A stretch of 64,000 bases of DNA from an uncultured Tissierellia bacterium (GTDB lineage: Bacteria > Bacillota > Clostridia > Tissierellales > Tissierellaceae): NCBI GenBank assembly GCA_946402705.1, contig CAMIXG010000001.1:62001-126000 (forward strand). The letters run 5' to 3'. The notes beneath the pieces were generated by a model that did not search any database, was not told the DNA's origin, and was given only the letters and a program-made list of their open reading frames with translations. Of this stretch, positions 16,959-26,062 are shown in pieces (position 1 is the stretch's first letter; each line of letters starts with the position of its first letter). The translations under genes were made by a program, and so were the position numbers.

Positions 16959-17448
16959 GACATGTCCCCCTAAGTGCTTAATAATCTTATTATACATAAA
17001 AAAAGAATCTTGAGATTAGCAAGATACTCGTATTAATAAGGATATATTAAGTTATAATTATAGTTTAATGTTAGCATAAAATTACCTTGGTTTCAACTTA
17101 TATAAGTTAAGGAAAATCTTATGTAAAACTTCTAGGTAAAGTAATTTATTCACTTATTTATAAAATATAAGCTTTAAAGTTTACAATATATTCAATATTA
17201 GATATATTAATAATGTAGAGAATAATTAGATTTTTATACGAGTAAAAAGCTGCTATATATTATAGTGACTTCCTAGACAAAACATATTATTAACTTATGA
17301 GATAAGAGATATAGCTTAGATGAAAATAAAGACTTGTAATAGTTGTAGAAATTAAATTTTATTTTGTAGCATAGATAATCATTTGATTTGAAGAATAGAC
17401 AGAAGATAAAAATAAAATAATATTAGTTCGTTGAGAGGGGGACAATAG
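16959..17448. other. AT-rich intergenic region between divergent genes
   Basis: About 490 bases between the phosphatase-like gene (-) and the nitrogenase-like gene (+). It contains a perfect palindrome AACTTATATAAGTT at 17095-17108 and a weak hairpin ATCTTG/CAAGAT at about 17008-17026. No ORF with a convincing ribosome binding site was found in it; the GAGAGGGGG before 17449 serves the next gene. Confidence 0.5.
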
Positions 17449-18669
17449 ATGGTTTTTTATAAATTTAAACCAAAGCCTTCTAGTAGGATGGCGGTGTTAA
17501 ATACTGTTGCTACTATAAGGGAATCTATTTTATTAGAACTAGGAAGCATAGAAGATCTTATTTATAGTAGTATTTTTGTAGGTAAGGCAAGTATTGATAA
17601 TAAGCTTAAATTTGATTTTAGGTATGATGAAGAATGTAATTTAATGTTTGGTGGAGTATATGAAAGTTTAAAAAAGCTAGAGCTTATAATATCCAAAAAT
17701 AAACCCAAGGTTATATTTATTATGAACACAAGTGATAATTTGAAAATTTTAGGTTACATAGATGAAATAGTTCTAGCTTTAGGTAGGTATAAAGATATTC
17801 AAATAGTTAGCCTGGGAGATTGTTTTGCCCAAGATAGTTTTAATAAGACTATGGAAAACACCCTCTTAAAATTGGTAGCTAGCTTAGCTAGAGAAGATGT
17901 TAAAAAAGATGAGTTATCCTTTAACATATTAGGGTCCTGTATGGATATGTTTAAGTTTAAATCAGATATAGAAGAGATAGTTCGTATATTAGATAATGTA
18001 CTTGGTTTAAGGGCAAACTGTATACTTACATCAGATACCAGTATTGAGAATATAGAAGATATTGGAAGGGCAAGTATAAACCTAGTAATCAGAGAAGAAG
18101 CTTTAAAAACCGCTGAATTTTTAGAGAATAAATATAAGACCCCATTTTTATATGATAGACCCTATGGGATTAAGGGAAGTATAAGATGGATAGAAAAAAT
18201 AGGGCAGGTTTTAAACCTAGATATAAATAGGGACTACATAGATTGGGAGATGGACATAATATCTAAGGAGTTAGATTTAGAAATAAATAAAGAAGGGGAA
18301 ATAGTTGGAAGGATAGGCAGGAAGAAAAAAATATCTGTAGGGGGACATAGGGATATTGTCCTTGGTGTATCAAGTTTTGCCATAGATGAGTTTGGACTGG
18401 AAAAAGGTGTGATATGGAGAAATAATGATTCTAACATAGAAGATGAATTGGATTATATTATGGAAGAGGAGTTTTTTAAGAAAAACTTGGACATGGATAA
18501 GCACATATTAATGGCAAGTGGAGAGCTTATAGAAGCTGAATATTTGGCTAAGGAGTTTCAAATTTCAAACCCAGATACTAACATTCTTATTGACAAGGAT
18601 GAAAAAACTTTAGTTGGTTTTAAAGGAGCTATTAATCTTATGAAGATTTGGAGTGATAATATTGAATAG
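17449..18669 (+). CDS. Nitrogenase component 1-like protein (NifD/NifK/NifE fold), lacking cluster cysteines
   Basis: 406 residues starting after GAGAGGGGG. Family features: S-S-R-M-A-V-L-N-T-V near residue 11, C-N-L-M-F-G-G-V-Y-E-S-L-K near 63-75 (the V/I-F-G-G motif), and P-F-L-Y-D-R-P-Y-G-I-K-G near 228-239 (the P-x-G-I motif that precedes substrate-site helices). The N-terminal H-G-P-x-G-C cluster-binding element of true nitrogenases is replaced by L-E-L-G-S-I-E-D, so a P-cluster-type Fe-S centre is not expected. No NifH-like reductase is in the window. Could be a cofactor-handling scaffold or a diverged reductase subunit; function is unknown. Confidence 0.7.
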   Translation: MVFYKFKPKPSSRMAVLNTVATIRESILLELGSIEDLIYSSIFVGKASIDNKLKFDFRYDEECNLMFGGVYESLKKLELIISKNKPKVIFIMNTSDNLKILGYIDEIVLALGRYKDIQIVSLGDCFAQDSFNKTMENTLLKLVASLAREDVKKDELSFNILGSCMDMFKFKSDIEEIVRILDNVLGLRANCILTSDTSIENIEDIGRASINLVIREEALKTAEFLENKYKTPFLYDRPYGIKGSIRWIEKIGQVLNLDINRDYIDWEMDIISKELDLEINKEGEIVGRIGRKKKISVGGHRDIVLGVSSFAIDEFGLEKGVIWRNNDSNIEDELDYIMEEEFFKKNLDMDKHILMASGELIEAEYLAKEFQISNPDTNILIDKDEKTLVGFKGAINLMKIWSDNIE

Positions 18670-19165
18670 GATAGTTTTTACAAGTGAGCGACTAGAAGCT
18701 GTAAAGTCAAGTAATGAAGATATTGATTTCATAATGAAATTAGAAAATTTAGAAGAAAATTATGGCTTGATTTTAGGAAATACTAAGGAGGAGCATAGGG
18801 AGTATTTAAATAATACATCTTATTTAGTATTGATAATCTTAGATAAAGCTACCAAGAAAAGATTAGGCTATATTTTAAACAAGATAGATTCTAAAACTAA
18901 GGTATTAGAACTTAGACGATTTGCCTTAGAAGAAAAGGGCAGTGGATATGGTAGGGAAATTTTAGGAGCTTTTATTGACTATAGTTTTAAGGAGTTAGAT
19001 ATTAATAGGATCTGGTTAGATGTTTATGAGTATAATAAAAATGCTATACGCTTATATGCTTCAATGGGAATGCAAATAGATGCAGTACTTAGGGGGAGTT
19101 TTAAGTTAGATGGAAAATATAGAGACCAGGTAATATTTTCACTTCTTAAAGATGAGTATATATAG
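18662..19165 (+). CDS. GNAT-family N-acetyltransferase
   Basis: About 167 residues from a TTG at 18662 preceded by GGAG; a GTG at 18653 is in frame but has no site. It overlaps the end of the nitrogenase-like gene by 8 bases, suggesting translational coupling. The GNAT acetyl-CoA motif A appears as R-R-F-A-L-E-E-K-G-S-G-Y-G-R-E (Q/R-x-x-G-x-G/A type), followed by N-R-I-W-L-D-V-Y-E-Y-N-K-N-A-I-R-L-Y motif B, typical of RimJ/RimL-like enzymes. Acceptor unknown. Confidence 0.83.
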   Translation: MNRIVFTSERLEAVKSSNEDIDFIMKLENLEENYGLILGNTKEEHREYLNNTSYLVLIILDKATKKRLGYILNKIDSKTKVLELRRFALEEKGSGYGREILGAFIDYSFKELDINRIWLDVYEYNKNAIRLYASMGMQIDAVLRGSFKLDGKYRDQVIFSLLKDEYI

Positions 19166-19203
19166 AAAATCCAGAAAACTAATTAGTTTTCTGGATTTTT
19201 ATT
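19166..19203. terminator. Bidirectional terminator
   Basis: AAAATCCAGAAAACT pairs with AGTTTTCTGGATTTT around AATT and is followed by T residues; it lies between two convergent acetyltransferase genes. Confidence 0.88.
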
Positions 19204-19677
19204 AGACTTAATAGTTTTGATTGCCTTAGTCATAGTATAATTTGTAAAACTTATATTATCGATTTTGACTTGGTCTTCAGACTGAATTTTAAAGCCTTGT
19301 TTTTTAAAAAAGTTTTTAGCTGTTATTGAAACATGGGACATAAGAGTTTCAATATTATTTGCCTTGGCATATTTTACTAGATGGTCTAGCATCAAGGAAG
19401 CAATTCCAATAGATTGATAGTCTTTATGCACAAAAAACATATCTATGGTACCATCTTTTTCAATATTTGAAAATCCAACTATATTATCATTGAGTTCTAC
19501 AACTATTGAATATGTATTTAAATATCTTTCTCCCCAGGAGTCTAGATCAATATTATCTTTGGCCCAAACATTTAATTGATCCTTACTATAATCTCTACAA
19601 TTAATGAAATGAACTGTAGAGTAAAATAATTTATGGATGTCATTAAGGTCATTTTTATTATAACTTCTTATTTTCAC
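19183..19677 (-). CDS. GNAT-family N-acetyltransferase
   Basis: About 164 residues from a GTG at 19677 preceded by GAGGAG on the minus strand; the ATG at 19692 overlaps that site. The family pattern is clear: I-R-S-Y-N-K-N-D-L at the start, F-F-V-H-K-D-Y-Q-S-I-G-I-A-S-L-M-L acetyl-CoA motif near 80-96, and F-F-K-K-Q-G-F near 125. The end lies inside the convergent terminator. Substrate unknown; similar proteins are often annotated only as acetyltransferases. Confidence 0.82.
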   Translation of the reverse strand: MKIRSYNKNDLNDIHKLFYSTVHFINCRDYSKDQLNVWAKDNIDLDSWGERYLNTYSIVVELNDNIVGFSNIEKDGTIDMFFVHKDYQSIGIASLMLDHLVKYAKANNIETLMSHVSITAKNFFKKQGFKIQSEDQVKIDNISFTNYTMTKAIKTIKSNKNPEN

Positions 19678-19846
19678 TGTAACACTCCTCATACAAATTT
19701 AATCATCTATCTAATGATATTCTAAATAGATAATTAAAACAATAGAATATTTTTAAATAATTTCAAAAATTCTATTTTAAATTAATTTATCAAAATTAGA
19801 AATTTTAGGATATACTAAAATAAGAGTACAAATTGGAGGTTATAAA

Positions 19847-21262
19847 ATGAAGGATATAATAATAATCGGTGGTGGAGCAATTGGATGTTCCATAGCCAGG
19901 TTTTTATCTAAATATAAACTAAACATATTACTACTTGAAAAAAATATAGAAATATGTGAAGAAACAACTAAGGCAAATAGTGCAATAATTCATGGGGGTT
20001 ATGATGCAGCTCCAAAGAGCCTAAAGGCAAAGTTAAATATTAGGGGAGCAAAAATGTATAAGACACTAAGTGAAGAACTTGGGTTTACCTATAAAAATAT
20101 AGGTTCCTTGGTAGTGGGTTTTACAGAGCAGGACTTAGAAGTTTTGGAAGAACTTTATAGCAGGGGACTTGAAAATGGAGTAGAGGGGCTATCTATAATA
20201 GATGGGTATGCTGCAAGAGAGATGGAGCCTTTTATATCAAAAGAGGTAAAATATGCTCTGCACTGCTCAAGTGCAGGGATAGTTGACCCTTTTAATTACA
20301 CTTATTCAATGATGGAAAATGCCATGGAAAATGGAGTGGAGATAAAGACAGAAGCAGAAGTAGTTTCTATGGAAAAGAGATTAGAGCATATTTTAGTTAA
20401 GACTAAGGATGAAATCTTTAAAACCAAGCTGGTAATCAATGCAGCAGGATTGTTTTCAGACAAGGTGGCAAATATGGCTGGAGATGATGATTTTTATATA
20501 ATCCCTACAAAGGGAGTTTATAGATTACTTGGAAAAAATAAGGACATGATTTTAAATAAGGTCTTATTCCAAACACCATCAGAAAAGGGAAAGGGGGTTT
20601 TAGTTACTCCGACCTATGCTGGTAATGTAATGCTAGGACCAACATCTAGCAAACTAGATGGTAATGTAGCCCCAACAGAAGAAGATTTGGAAACAATAGA
20701 TAGGCTTAGTAAGAAAACTATGCCAGAGCTAGATGTAAAAACTACCATAAGAGTTTTTGAAGGAGTTAGGGCAAAGCCTAACACTAGGGACTTTATGATT
20801 TATAAGTCAGAAAAAATGGAAGGGGTAATCCATGTAGGGGGTATTGAATCACCAGGTTTATCTTCGGCTCCTGCCATAGCAGAATATGTTGAAGATTTGG
20901 TTTTATCTATGAAAAGCTTAGAACTTAATAAAAGCTACAAAAAAGAAAAATCAATAAGGGGCTATACTGCAAAAAGCTATGAAGGAATGGATTTAGAAGA
21001 GATAGAAGAGGCAGAAAGAGAGATTATCTGTAAGTGCGAGGGGATAACAAGGGGCGAAATAATAAGGTCTATAAATAATATAAATGGAGCAATTAGTAGG
21101 GATGGAGTAAAGAGAAGAACTAGAGCTGGTATGGGTTTTTGCCAGGGAAGAAGATGTGGACCAAAAGTTAGAGAAATTATAGCTACAGAACTTGGCATAG
21201 ATGAGTCGGAGATAAAAGAAGGCCTTAGCGGGAAAGAATTAATTGAGAAATATTTTAAATAA
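19847..21262 (+). CDS. FAD-dependent oxidoreductase, GlpA-like, with C-terminal BFD [2Fe-2S] domain
   Basis: 471 residues. N-terminal FAD site I-I-I-G-G-G-A-I-G-C-S-I-A-R; S-A-I-I-H-G-G-Y-D near 45-53 is the conserved DAO-fold region. C-terminal BFD-like [2Fe-2S] domain with I-C-K-C-E-G-I-T and G-F-C-Q-G-R-R-C-G (C-x-C and C-x4-C). This matches the anaerobic glycerol-3-phosphate dehydrogenase A-type/L-2-hydroxyglutarate oxidase-like proteins common in clostridia, usually with separate partner genes; none of those (small oxidoreductase, DUF1667) are adjacent here. GGAGG precedes the ATG. Substrate is uncertain. Confidence 0.82.
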   Translation: MKDIIIIGGGAIGCSIARFLSKYKLNILLLEKNIEICEETTKANSAIIHGGYDAAPKSLKAKLNIRGAKMYKTLSEELGFTYKNIGSLVVGFTEQDLEVLEELYSRGLENGVEGLSIIDGYAAREMEPFISKEVKYALHCSSAGIVDPFNYTYSMMENAMENGVEIKTEAEVVSMEKRLEHILVKTKDEIFKTKLVINAAGLFSDKVANMAGDDDFYIIPTKGVYRLLGKNKDMILNKVLFQTPSEKGKGVLVTPTYAGNVMLGPTSSKLDGNVAPTEEDLETIDRLSKKTMPELDVKTTIRVFEGVRAKPNTRDFMIYKSEKMEGVIHVGGIESPGLSSAPAIAEYVEDLVLSMKSLELNKSYKKEKSIRGYTAKSYEGMDLEEIEEAEREIICKCEGITRGEIIRSINNINGAISRDGVKRRTRAGMGFCQGRRCGPKVREIIATELGIDESEIKEGLSGKELIEKYFK

Positions 21263-21282
21263 ACTTTAATTATATAAATCAG

Positions 21283-22800
21283 ATGAAGGTAGGGATAAAT
21301 TTGGAGATAATAAATAATAAATTATACAAGTATTTGAAGAATTATATTTTAGAAGAAGATAACTTAAAGATTAATTCAGAGTTAAAATTTGCACTATCAA
21401 CTATAATTAGTAAATACCTAAGTATAGGAAATAAAGAATTTATACCTGAATATGCAGTTAGGGAAAATTTTTTCTATGATGGTTATGCTCCAAATGGGAT
21501 GGGCAACTATAAGGAACCAATAATATTTGAATACAAGCTATATAAGGATAAGTCTATAAAAAATTTATATAAAAGATTTTTAAATTTTATAGAAGATATA
21601 GAAGAACCACATAGAATAATCTTTGTAGTGCCAAATATTAAAAGAAAGGATATAAGTCTTTTGGAGGCTGAAGGCTTTAATAATTATCCTAAACCAGTAG
21701 AAATTTGGAATTTAGAGGATTTAGAAAAAAAGTTTAACTATATACATGAATTTGATTTTAATATAGTAGATTTACTTGAAAATATAGACAGGTATTATTT
21801 GGACTATCAAATTAATAAAAGTAATATAACTACAAACATAGATAGACTTGAAGAACACAACAATAAGATAAAAGATTTGAAGAAAACTTATGATACTAAA
21901 AACATTGTTTTATTTTTAGGTGCTGGTGTATCAGTAGATGCGAATATCCCTCTATGGGATGATGTTATATCGGAGCTGTTTATGGAGCTTATGGATGAGA
22001 TTGTATTTGAAAATGATATAGTTCTTGAAGATATTGAGAAATCTCAGATGGATCATATGTTAAAATATGAAACGGGATTTTCTCCCATAATAAAAACTAG
22101 AATCCTAAAAACTGGTTTTAGGGGAGAGCTTGAGCAGCAACTTAAAAATGTTATGTATAAAAATGAAAAAGTTGATGAAACAGAACTTATGAAGTCCATA
22201 AGTAACATATCTAAAAAAAGAGAAGATGGAACTGGTATTAAGGCAATAGTAACCTATAATTTTGATGACTTACTAGAAAAAAGTTTATCTGCTAGGGATA
22301 TAAAATTTGACTCTATCTATAGTGAGTCTCTCTTACCGGTTGGAAAAGAGCTGGGAATCTACCATGTGCATGGTTTTATACCTAGAGATACAGATAACTA
22401 TATGTCATTGGAAAATTCAAATCTAGTTTTTTCAGAAGAAGAGTATCATCAGATAATGTCTGATCCATATAATTGGGCAAATTTAAGTCAATTAGAGTTT
22501 TTAACTAATGATACCTGTGTTTTTATTGGGCTTTCATTAACAGATCCAAATTTGAGGAGAATACTTGATATATCCTCCCATAAAAAAAGTGTTAGATATA
22601 ATAAGACCTATCATTATGCTTTTTTGAAAAAACCAGTATTTAATACAAGTAATGAAAATGAAAATATGGAAAAATTTAAGAAGGTAAATATAGACTTGTT
22701 GGAAACCTTTTATAGGGAATCAGGGATTTCCATAATTTGGTTTGATGAATTCAAAGAATTGCCTAAATTGTTAAATATTTTACTTAGAAAAGAACAATAA
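21283..22800 (+). CDS. SIR2-domain protein with N-terminal nuclease-like (D...ExK) domain, candidate defence effector
   Basis: 505 residues from the ATG at 21283, which has no good ribosome binding site; a TTG at 21301 follows AGGTAGGG and may be the true start. The C-terminal part is a SIR2-like NAD-binding domain: G213-A-G-V-S217 then P-L-W, Y-N-F-D-D-L-L-E near 322 and Y-H361-V-H363-G (catalytic His region). The N-terminal ~180 residues contain D66 and I-F-E83-Y-K85, a spacing compatible with a PD-(D/E)xK nuclease core. SIR2 proteins of this kind often deplete NAD+ in phage defence. No partner genes seen; the nuclease call is tentative. Confidence 0.75.
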   Translation: MKVGINLEIINNKLYKYLKNYILEEDNLKINSELKFALSTIISKYLSIGNKEFIPEYAVRENFFYDGYAPNGMGNYKEPIIFEYKLYKDKSIKNLYKRFLNFIEDIEEPHRIIFVVPNIKRKDISLLEAEGFNNYPKPVEIWNLEDLEKKFNYIHEFDFNIVDLLENIDRYYLDYQINKSNITTNIDRLEEHNNKIKDLKKTYDTKNIVLFLGAGVSVDANIPLWDDVISELFMELMDEIVFENDIVLEDIEKSQMDHMLKYETGFSPIIKTRILKTGFRGELEQQLKNVMYKNEKVDETELMKSISNISKKREDGTGIKAIVTYNFDDLLEKSLSARDIKFDSIYSESLLPVGKELGIYHVHGFIPRDTDNYMSLENSNLVFSEEEYHQIMSDPYNWANLSQLEFLTNDTCVFIGLSLTDPNLRRILDISSHKKSVRYNKTYHYAFLKKPVFNTSNENENMEKFKKVNIDLLETFYRESGISIIWFDEFKELPKLLNILLRKEQ

Positions 22801-23122
22801 ATCATAAAATAGCAGTATATTATACTTTTTTTATAGATATACTGCTTTTAACTTGCTAATATAAGATTGCTGAGGATTGACAATTTCCCCTTAATAAAGT
22901 AAATTATTCCAAGGAAGACTATTATTAGATTAAAAAAAAAATAGTTTATAAGAGGATAGAACTTAGGGTTCTTTTTTTATTGCATACTTAAAAATATTGT
23001 TGTATATAAATTTTTAGTAAAAAAATATTTTTATTTACATAAATTTTGAATTTTTTACATAAAATGGGAATATTATATAGACATTGTATACAAAATATAA
23101 AAACTATAGAGGTGTATCGAGA
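22801..23122. other. Intergenic region with a weak terminator and the sigma-factor promoter region
   Basis: About 320 bases. A hairpin of AGCAGTATAT (22811-22820) with ATATACTGCT (22837-22846) followed by TTTT may end the SIR2 transcript. The rest is AT-rich, with poly-A/T tracts at about 22930-22985 and no ORF with a convincing start. Confidence 0.5.
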
Positions 23123-24082
23123 TTGGAAAAAAATATAACTAGAAATATCAAAGCTTATATTTTCCATGACAAAAATAGCAATCAAGACCAAGTTAGTATA
23201 CTGGGAAAAATTAAAAGAAAAGATATTGTAGAATTAAATAAGACTGAATATAAGTATGACAATCTAAGTGAAGTTACAAATTTTGAAGAATATAATAATG
23301 AAGAATTATGCAGAATGTATCAAATAGGTAATGAAAATGCTCTTAGTTATTTAATAAATAAGAATAAAAGATTAGTTTACAGTAGGGTTATGAAATACTA
23401 TAAAATGTATCGTCATGATTTGACAGTTGATGATTTATTTCAAGAGGGCTGTATAGGTATTTTAAAAGCTGTTGATAAGTTTGACTATAGTTTAGGTTTT
23501 AAGTTTTCTACTTATGCTACCAATTGGATAGACCAATCTATATCAAGAGCCATTGCAGATAAGGGCTACACTATAAGGGTGCCTGTTCATATGTTTGATA
23601 ATATAAACAAATATAATAAATTATCAAAAGAGTTGGAAAACAACAATATAGAACTGGACGATAGAGGGGAATATTTACGAGAAATTACTGGCTTTAAAAG
23701 TGAACAGTTAAAAGATATAACTAATATTTCTAATAATATACTAAACATGTCATCTTTAAACATCAAGGTGGGGGAAGTAGAAGATACAGAACTTATATCA
23801 TTTTTAAAGTCTGAATCAGAAGAAAACCCTCTAAATATAGTAACTGAAAACCACCTAATAGAAGAGGTGGGGATGGCTCTTCAAGTATTAAATGATAGGG
23901 AAAGAGACATTCTTTCTATGAGATTTGGACTTAATAACAGTACTCCAAAGACGCTGGAGGAAATAGGACTTATATATGATTTAACAAGAGAAAGAATTAG
24001 ACAGATAGAAAAAAATGCAATTGTAAAATTAAAAAAATCTAAAGATATAAATGCCTTAAAAGCATTTTTAAGTGACAAATAA
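23123..24082 (+). CDS. RpoD-like (group 2) RNA polymerase sigma factor
   Basis: I favour a TTG start at 23123 (319 residues) with GAGGTG 8 bases upstream; an in-frame ATG at 23084 has no site. Sigma-70 region 2 is intact (D-L-F-Q-E-G-C-I-G-I-L-K-A, K-F-S-T-Y-A-T-N-W-I-D-Q-S-I-S-R-A-I), with I-R-V-P-V-H-M in region 3 and a region 4 helix-turn-helix (T-L-E-E-I-G-L-I-Y-D-L-T-R-E-R-I-R-Q-I-E). Region 1.1 is missing and the protein is shorter than housekeeping RpoD, so it is an alternative group 2 factor. Its regulon is unknown. Confidence 0.88.
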   Translation: MEKNITRNIKAYIFHDKNSNQDQVSILGKIKRKDIVELNKTEYKYDNLSEVTNFEEYNNEELCRMYQIGNENALSYLINKNKRLVYSRVMKYYKMYRHDLTVDDLFQEGCIGILKAVDKFDYSLGFKFSTYATNWIDQSISRAIADKGYTIRVPVHMFDNINKYNKLSKELENNNIELDDRGEYLREITGFKSEQLKDITNISNNILNMSSLNIKVGEVEDTELISFLKSESEENPLNIVTENHLIEEVGMALQVLNDRERDILSMRFGLNNSTPKTLEEIGLIYDLTRERIRQIEKNAIVKLKKSKDINALKAFLSDK

Positions 24083-24084
24083 AA

Positions 24085-24116
24085 CAAGTGTATCTAGCAT
24101 ACACTTGCTTTTTTTA
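24085..24116 (+). terminator. Intrinsic terminator after the sigma factor
   Basis: CAAGTGTAT pairs with ATACACTTG around CTAGC, followed by TTTTTTT. Confidence 0.9.
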
Positions 24117-24220
24117 GTTATAATAAAACAAGAAATAATTTATAAATAATTAAGCATATATTAAAAAAATATAATTATAATAAGCAATATATGATAAAAT
24201 TGTTTATAAGGAGGATTGTA

Positions 24221-25327
24221 ATGAATGTACTTATTTTAAGTGGAAGATTTGGCTTTGGTCATAATTCAGTGGCAGAAGCTTTAAGAGGCGATATAAGAAA
24301 GATAAATGATGATATAAATATTGAAGTTGTAGATTTAATAGAGTATCTATATCCTGAAGTATCAGAGCTTGTTTATAAAACCTTTGATACCGTAGTTAAA
24401 AGATATCATGATATTTTTAATATATTTTATAAATTAACAGAAGAACTAGAGATAGACATGAAAATAAAGGGAAGTAAGGTTATAAGAAAGATAGAAAAGC
24501 TTTTAGAAGTTAACAAACCTGATTTGATAATATCAACCCTGCCAATATGTGCACAAACTATGTCACAGTACAAGTCTAAGACTAGCATAACTATACCCCT
24601 TGTAACTTGTGTAACAGATTTGTCATTACATACAGAGTGGATAGCTCCCAATACAGATTATTATTTAGTACCAAGTATTGAAATAAAAGATATTTTGGTT
24701 GAAAGAGGTTTAAAAGAAAAAAATATATATGTAGTTGGAGTTCCTGTAAGACAGGACTTTAGAAGGGAAGTAACTAAGGAATTAACAGGTAGGGCAAAAA
24801 ATGTACTAATAATGGGCGGCGGACTTGGACTTTTGCCAAATATGGATAAGATGCTTAAGGATTTAAATATTTTAACAGCAGTTAAAAAAACTATAATAAC
24901 TGGTAGAAATCAGAAGGCTTTTAAAAAGTTTACCAATGCTAAATATACTAATACAGAAGTTATTGGCTATACAGACAAGATATTTGATTATATGGTGGAA
25001 TCTGATTTAATAATAACCAAGGCTGGCGGAGTAACCTTATTTGAGGCAATCCACACAGAGACACCTTTATTTGTAATTACTCCTTTTTTAGAGCAAGAAA
25101 AGTTAAATGCGGAATTTATAGAAAGAGAAAATATTGGAAGAGTCATTTGGGACGAAGACACAAGTAATGATGAACTTATAGAATTAATATTTAATGCAGA
25201 TGAACTTAAGATTATGAGAGATAATATTAAGAGAGTTAAAAATGAATTTATAATTGATGATATTGATAAATCCTTGGAGAAAATGCTGAAAGGATATGAT
25301 TCCAAAGATGAGCTGGAAATTAAATAA
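24221..25327 (+). CDS. MGDG synthase-family glycosyltransferase (processive diacylglycerol glycosyltransferase type)
   Basis: Start at ATG 24221 after AAGGAGG (368 residues). GT28-type features: S-G-R-F-G-F-G-H-N-S-V-A-E-A at the N-terminus (MGDG-synthase motif), central M-G-G-G-L-G-L-L near 205, and T-K-A-G-G-V-T-L-F-E-A near 270-280 (nucleotide-sugar binding). The family makes glycosyl-diacylglycerols, membrane lipids and lipoteichoic-acid anchors, acting at the cytoplasmic face of the membrane. It overlaps a polysaccharide deacetylase gene by 32 bases, implying coupled expression in envelope assembly. Confidence 0.9.
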   Translation: MNVLILSGRFGFGHNSVAEALRGDIRKINDDINIEVVDLIEYLYPEVSELVYKTFDTVVKRYHDIFNIFYKLTEELEIDMKIKGSKVIRKIEKLLEVNKPDLIISTLPICAQTMSQYKSKTSITIPLVTCVTDLSLHTEWIAPNTDYYLVPSIEIKDILVERGLKEKNIYVVGVPVRQDFRREVTKELTGRAKNVLIMGGGLGLLPNMDKMLKDLNILTAVKKTIITGRNQKAFKKFTNAKYTNTEVIGYTDKIFDYMVESDLIITKAGGVTLFEAIHTETPLFVITPFLEQEKLNAEFIERENIGRVIWDEDTSNDELIELIFNADELKIMRDNIKRVKNEFIIDDIDKSLEKMLKGYDSKDELEIK

Positions 25328-25982
25328 TATAATAATTATAATATTGCTTAGTTATAGTATAATACCAACTTTTATAGATAGGTTGATTTGGAGAAGAAGA
25401 TTTACAAGAGATAGAGAAGTTGCTTTAACCTTTGATGATGGACCAGGAATATATACAGAGGCAATTTTAGATTTGTTGGTAAAATATAAGGTAACAGCAA
25501 GTTTTTTTGTTGTAACAGACAATGTTGAAAAATATCCAAATATAGTAAAGAGAATTATAAAAGAAGGGCATGAAATCTGCCTACATTCTAGAGCCCATAA
25601 GATGAATATTTTTAGGAGTTATAAGGCTATGGATAAGGATTTCATACACGCCTTAGATGAGCTTGAAAAGATGGGTGTTAGACCTAAATATTATAGGCCG
25701 CCCTGGGGAGTTTTTAATCTTGATTTATATAGACTTATAAAAAAATATAATCTAAGAAAAGTTGTATGGAATGTAATGGTAGGGGATTGGAGGAAATTTA
25801 CAACACCTGAGATACTTTCAAGAAAATTGATTAGAAGGACCAAGGGTGGAAGTATAATCTGTGTGCATGATGCAGGAACAGATCATGGACCTAAAAATCT
25901 AATCAAGGCTTTAGAGATCTACCTACCTAAAATACTGGCTAAGGGATATAGATTTATAAAAATAGATGATATATATAATTAA
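25296..25982 (+). CDS. Polysaccharide deacetylase (NodB/CE4 family), membrane-anchored
   Basis: 228 residues with an N-terminal hydrophobic anchor (I-I-I-I-I-L-L-S-Y-S-I-I near 12-24). NodB motifs: T-F-D-D-G-P (catalytic and metal Asp), H-S-R-A-H (metal His pair), R-P-P-W-G (motif 3) and I-C-V-H-D-A-G (motif 5 His). Such enzymes remove acetyl groups from peptidoglycan or related glycans outside the cell. The start overlaps the 3' end of the glycolipid synthase; ATG 25308 is an alternative. A strong terminator follows. Confidence 0.9.
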   Translation: MIPKMSWKLNNIIIIILLSYSIIPTFIDRLIWRRRFTRDREVALTFDDGPGIYTEAILDLLVKYKVTASFFVVTDNVEKYPNIVKRIIKEGHEICLHSRAHKMNIFRSYKAMDKDFIHALDELEKMGVRPKYYRPPWGVFNLDLYRLIKKYNLRKVVWNVMVGDWRKFTTPEILSRKLIRRTKGGSIICVHDAGTDHGPKNLIKALEIYLPKILAKGYRFIKIDDIYN

Positions 25983-25988
25983 AAAATA

Positions 25989-26036
25989 AAAGACTGATTA
26001 TAGTTAAGTAATTAACTTTAATCAGTCTTTAAAATT
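25989..26036. terminator. Bidirectional terminator
   Basis: AAAGACTGATTATAGTTAAGT pairs, with one or two mismatches, with the AACTTTAATCAGTCTTT side and is followed by TTTTTT; it lies between the deacetylase (+) and the dipeptidase (-). Confidence 0.85.
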
Positions 26037-26062
26037 TTTTTAATAGTTATGTTTTTCTTAAA

